From assembly GCA_964521025.1 (NCBI GenBank), contig CAZFPK010000022.1:1-45919 (forward strand): a stretch of 45,919 bases of DNA, given 5' to 3'. The stretch comes from DRTC01 sp964521025. Its GTDB lineage: Bacteria > Cloacimonadota > Cloacimonadia > Cloacimonadales > TCS61. Made by a program: the position numbers and the translations under genes. Positions 42,963 to 45,919 of this stretch are shown in pieces (positions within the stretch are counted from its first letter, which is position 1; each line of letters begins with the position of its first letter). The notes below the pieces were generated by a model, which saw only the letters and a program-made list of their open reading frames with translations, ran no database searches and was not told the origin of the DNA.

Positions 42963-44759
42963 TTATTTGTGCTCGGAATCAACAGGCAGCATTATTTGAA
43001 ATCTCGTCCCTTTACCAATTGTCGAATTGACATTGATCATACCATTATGAGCAGAAATTATCTGATGAACCAAGCTCAAACCGAGGCCGACTCCATTATC
43101 TTTGGTAGTAAAGAAAGGATCGAAGATCTTTTTCATATTTTCTTTGGAAATTCCTTCCCCCGTGTCTGAAAATATGATTTTTATCTCTTTCTTTTCAGGA
43201 TCGGATAATGTCTTAACATGCAGGAAACCACCATTAGACATTGAATCTTTAGCATTCAGAATAAAATTCAAAAAAGCCTGTTCCAACCATTTTCTATCCA
43301 TCATTATTTCGGGAATTTCATTATCTTTATCGATCTCGATCTTTACTTTACTTTCCAGGCATCTCGGGGAAGCAAGTTTGATCACATCGGTTATTATTTC
43401 ATTGATATTGCCTGATTTCAAAGATATGGAACGAGGATTAGCAAAATCCAGCAGTTCTTTGATGATCTTATTAGCATTTCTGGAATTCCTTAAAATGATC
43501 TCCAGAAATTGTTTCAGATCATCGTTCAATTTGAATTTATTCAAACATAATTGGGCAGATGAACTGATATTTCCGAGAGGATTACGGATTTCGTGAGCAA
43601 TACCGGCTGCTAATTCTCCGATCCCGGCAAGCCTTTCCGAGCGCAGCAATTGTTTCTGCATCTCTTTTCTTTCCGTAATATCTTCACAAGTTGTTACGAT
43701 CGCGATGGGATCTCCTTTATTATCTTTGACAACATTGGAGATCAACCAGGTTGGAAAGATGGACCCGTCTTTGCGAATATTCCTGCTTTCCCGAATATGT
43801 CCCGTCCATTTTTTGATCTGTTCCAGGGAAGTTCTTCTTCTTAAATCGACCGGAGCAAAAATCCTGACATTTTTTCCTATCAGTTCCTGAACTTTGTAGC
43901 CGTGAGATTCCGCATCTGCCGGATTTGTATAGATTATCTTTCCGTTAATATCAGTGATCGTAACTCCGAGACGAAGAGTTTCCACTGCTTTTTTCAATTC
44001 GAGTAATTGTTTTTCCGATTGTTTCTGCTCTGTCAATTCCCTGGAAATTCCCATAATACCAATAGCATTTTCCTGATGATCATAAATAACAGATGTGGAG
44101 AAAAAACTATGAAAAAGTTCTTCGTTTGCTCTTTTATTCAGAACCTCGAAAGCGCTTTTCCTTTTCTTCAAAGTTAAGGACAGTATATCTGCTGCTGTTT
44201 CTTTGTCAGAAAATAAGACACTGAAAGGTTTTCCATTTACATCCGTTTTTTTGTATCCGAAAATTTCTTGTGCCGCCCTATTGAATTCCACAATTTTCCC
44301 TTCTTTGTCCACCGTGATGATCATGTCGAGCGAACTATCGATAATATTCCGATTATATTCAAGAGACTCTAAAAAAATTTTTTCCAGTTTATGTTTATGA
44401 AAAGCCATTTCCACGATGGCATACAATTCCTTTTCTTCAAAAGGTTTGAGGATATATCCGTAAGGAATTGTGGTTTTTGCTTTTTGCAAAGTTCGTTCAT
44501 CTGCATAAGCAGTTAAATAGATGATCGGAATATTCCAGCGCTCGTTGATCTTTTCTGCAGTTTCAATTCCCGTCATATTACCTTCCAGGATGATATCCAT
44601 CAAGACCAGTTCAGGTTCCTGTCTTTCTATATGATCGAGAACTTCTTTCCCGGAAACAGCAATTCCACTCACTTCATAACCGAAATTCATTAATATTTTT
44701 TTGATATCATGGGAAATTATTTTTTCATCTTCTACGATGAGGATACTTTTTTTATTCAT
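42963..44759 (-). CDS. REC-PAS-PAS sensor histidine kinase
   Basis: The 598-residue protein begins with a receiver domain (phosphoacceptor D55 in LVLMDIILEGNMTG). Two PAS domains follow (about 130-240: IIDSSLDMIITVDKEGKIVEFN; about 255-370: LRLGVTITDINGKIIYTN). The HisKA dimerisation helix has H in GIAHEIRNPLGN near 388, and the C-terminal HATPase has NAKDSM, DTGEGIS and GVGLGLSL. No transmembrane segment is visible, so it is a cytoplasmic sensor. The N-terminal receiver means it can itself be an output of another kinase. It is co-transcribed with the NtrC-type regulator downstream. Confidence 0.95.
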   Translation of the reverse strand: MNKKSILIVEDEKIISHDIKKILMNFGYEVSGIAVSGKEVLDHIERQEPELVLMDIILEGNMTGIETAEKINERWNIPIIYLTAYADERTLQKAKTTIPYGYILKPFEEKELYAIVEMAFHKHKLEKIFLESLEYNRNIIDSSLDMIITVDKEGKIVEFNRAAQEIFGYKKTDVNGKPFSVLFSDKETAADILSLTLKKRKSAFEVLNKRANEELFHSFFSTSVIYDHQENAIGIMGISRELTEQKQSEKQLLELKKAVETLRLGVTITDINGKIIYTNPADAESHGYKVQELIGKNVRIFAPVDLRRRTSLEQIKKWTGHIRESRNIRKDGSIFPTWLISNVVKDNKGDPIAIVTTCEDITERKEMQKQLLRSERLAGIGELAAGIAHEIRNPLGNISSSAQLCLNKFKLNDDLKQFLEIILRNSRNANKIIKELLDFANPRSISLKSGNINEIITDVIKLASPRCLESKVKIEIDKDNEIPEIMMDRKWLEQAFLNFILNAKDSMSNGGFLHVKTLSDPEKKEIKIIFSDTGEGISKENMKKIFDPFFTTKDNGVGLGLSLVHQIISAHNGMINVNSTIGKGTRFQIMLPVDSEHK

Positions 44760-44898
44760 TCTGATTCCTTTTTATCCACAATTACACGAATTTCGCGAAA
44801 AACTATTTTAACCAATACCGGAGCACGGAAAAAAACATATTTCAAACCTGTTAAGTTATCGGAAACTTCACAAGTTTTTTATTTAGTTGCTTATTTCA

Positions 44899-44936
44899 AA
44901 AAATAAAAAAATCGTGCAAGGAAAATCTTGTACGAT
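44899..44936 (-). terminator. Terminator-like hairpin facing leftward
   Basis: ATCGTGCAAG (44911-44920) and CTTGTACGAT (44927-44936) form a 10-bp stem with one imperfect pair (G-U on the plus strand, A-C on the minus strand). On the minus strand it is followed by TTTTTTTATTTTTT. It lies 23 bp past the end of the decayed Ig-like remnant and would have terminated that gene. Confidence 0.6.
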
Positions 44937-44958
44937 CTTCGAATTTTAAAAACATCGG

Positions 44959-45182
44959 CTAGTTCAATTTGTCGATATTCCGATTGTCCGGTAATTCTGA
45001 GGTAACATTTTTATTGATGCTATCTGTTCCATTCCGCATTACTTTGTGTTCACCGCTAGCAAATTGCTCGTTTGGAAGTTGCTTAAGTTTTGTCCTTTCA
45101 CATTATAAAAGGTAATTGAAACATTTGATCCAGAAGCAAGGTCAAAAGATATAGTTATTAGAAGAGCAAACGGATTAAGGGA
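44959..45182 (-). pseudogene. Remnant of a FlgD-Ig-like C-terminal domain of a secreted protein
   Basis: The minus strand reads ITISFDLASGSNVSITFYNV and then KGQNL, the typical beginning of FlgD-Ig-like C-terminal modules of secreted FCB proteins. After a one-base loss near 45054-45056 the next frame reads SGEHKVMRNGTDSINKNV, the expected continuation (usually GEHxVxWNGTDxxGKxVSSG). The terminal strand is degenerate, and no intact upstream gene exists. A terminator-like hairpin follows. It probably marks a former secreted-protein gene now eroded. Confidence 0.5.
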
Positions 45183-45277
45183 TTAGCCAATATCAGAATA
45201 TTCACGGTAATATGGGTAATTTCTTCTTCCTGTGATTCCATCGGAGATTGACCGGGCGACTGAATTAGATATTCATC

Positions 45278-45434
45278 CGTCAGTTATGGATTTGAAGCCT
45301 TTAGTAGCTCCTTTGAGGTCGTCAGTAGTCTCTTTGAGGTCGTCAGTAATGGATTTGAAGTCGTCAGTAGTCTCTTTGAGGTCGTCAGTAATGGATTTGA
45401 AGTCGTCAGTAGCCTCTTTGAGGTCGTCAGTAAT
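45278..45434. repeat. 21-bp minisatellite (about 7.5 units)
   Basis: Alternating 21-bp units close to GTCGTCAGTAGTCTCTTTGA and GTCGTCAGTAATGGATTTGA form a 42-bp higher-order repeat. Because 21 is seven codons, both strands encode heptads: SSVVSLR/SSVMDLK on plus and TDDLKEA/TDDFKSI on minus. The minus frame is the more protein-like but has no start codon and is closed by stops, so I do not call a gene. Confidence 0.85.
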
Positions 45435-45919
45435 AAAATTTACACTGTTTTTTGTATTCTTATTAAAGAATTGCTTGTTTCAGACTCGGTTTCCGTAATT
45501 ACTGAATTGAATTTCCCCTTTTCAGAATAAGGAGATGATATTTTTGTGAGAGAAAAGTTGTCAAATGATTTTTTGCTGAAGTTGTTTTATTTTTTCATCC
45601 GGATTTCATTAATGGTATTAATTGCTGTTCGCTATGTTTTATTCTTAACTGTTTGCTGAAAGAAAGTTGTTATCCTCTCGATCCCGGACTCCGGTTTGGG
45701 AATGATTTGTTTAAAAACACCGATTTGATCTACAGATCAAACTGAATTTAATCCGGTCATGTTCCCGGATTAATCTCTAAACAATTTACGAAAAATTAAA
45801 TCCGGTTTATGAATTGCACAAATACTGCTAACATCCGTATCCATGCAAACTAAAAAGTTCGCACAACTTTTAGGATTTTATACATCATATCTATAATTTT
45901 ATCCCGATATTTGAATTCC
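45435..45919. other. Non-coding right end with a cluster of hairpins
   Basis: I see no supported gene in this stretch. Three stems occur close together: TTTGATC/GATCAAA (45724-45741, TACA loop), TTAATCCGG/CCGGATTAA (45748-45773, 8-nt loop) and AAAAGTT/AACTTTT (about 45850-45873). None has an adjacent T-run on the plus strand. A 37-codon GTG frame at 45546-45659 is too weak to call. Confidence 0.5.

Noticed and set aside
45278..45434. CRISPR array
   Set aside because: The repeats are contiguous 21-bp units without unique spacers, and there is no cas gene in the window.
45232..45498. 88-codon plus-strand frame across the minisatellite
   Set aside because: GTG start without a ribosome-binding site, and the repetitive content is explained by the 21-bp repeat; the opposite frame looks more protein-like.
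45546..45659. 37-codon hydrophobic frame starting with GTG
   Set aside because: AAGGAG is 11 nt upstream, which is long, and nothing else supports it; too short to call.

Overview
This window looks like a chromosomal segment of an AT-rich Gram-negative bacterium of the Fibrobacterota-Chlorobiota-Bacteroidota (FCB) superphylum. A member of candidate phylum Cloacimonadota or a close relative is my best guess. The supporting traits are a GWxTD-domain protein, very long secreted TPR proteins, a DUF362 ferredoxin-like protein, oversized MutL-type ASKHA ATPases and a decayed C-terminal Ig-like sorting domain. No 16S gene is present, so the assignment is inference.

Layout. Positions 1-709 (minus) hold the N-terminal half of a DDE transposase cut by the window edge. 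Positions 977-4533 (plus) are a housekeeping run: murA (peptidoglycan), mnmA (tRNA 2-thiouridine) and wecB (ManNAc supply). Converging on it is priA (replication restart). A clear terminator separates priA from the most interesting locus, 17364-7006 on the minus strand: an outer-membrane-type protein, two large secreted TPR proteins, a small secreted protein, a TolQ/ExbB channel, two ExbD/TolR proteins and an AgmX/TonB-like protein. I read it as one proton-motive-force-driven envelope machine, closest in composition to the myxobacterial Agl-Glt system. One of its two ExbD proteins has Asn where the proton-carrying Asp should be.

Positions 17492-24327 hold yraN, a GWxTD protein, dnaE, two small membrane proteins and a TetR regulator divergent from them. 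Positions 24465-33965 (plus) hold a DUF362 iron-sulfur protein with a signal peptide, a secreted prolyl oligopeptidase and two tandem giant MutL-like ATPases. Their intergenic regions contain duplicated, ordered repeat blocks, so this section appears built by segmental duplication or insertion.

Positions 34111-39113 are an accessory island: TrmO; a winged-helix plus nucleotidyltransferase pair that looks like a toxin-antitoxin module; a DUF5684 membrane protein; an MJ1255-type glycosyltransferase; a NUDIX hydrolase; a frameshifted MNT/HEPN pair; and an aminoglycoside-nucleotidyltransferase-like gene. A Na/Pi cotransporter follows, then XRE-regulator debris, then a two-component system (REC-PAS-PAS kinase and NtrC-type sigma54 activator) at 44759-41590 on the minus strand. 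The last 1.1 kb has no intact gene. It holds a terminator-like hairpin, remnants of a FlgD-Ig-like C-terminal domain, a 21-bp minisatellite and a cluster of strong hairpins.

One reading limit applies throughout: family names come from recognised motifs, with no database search.
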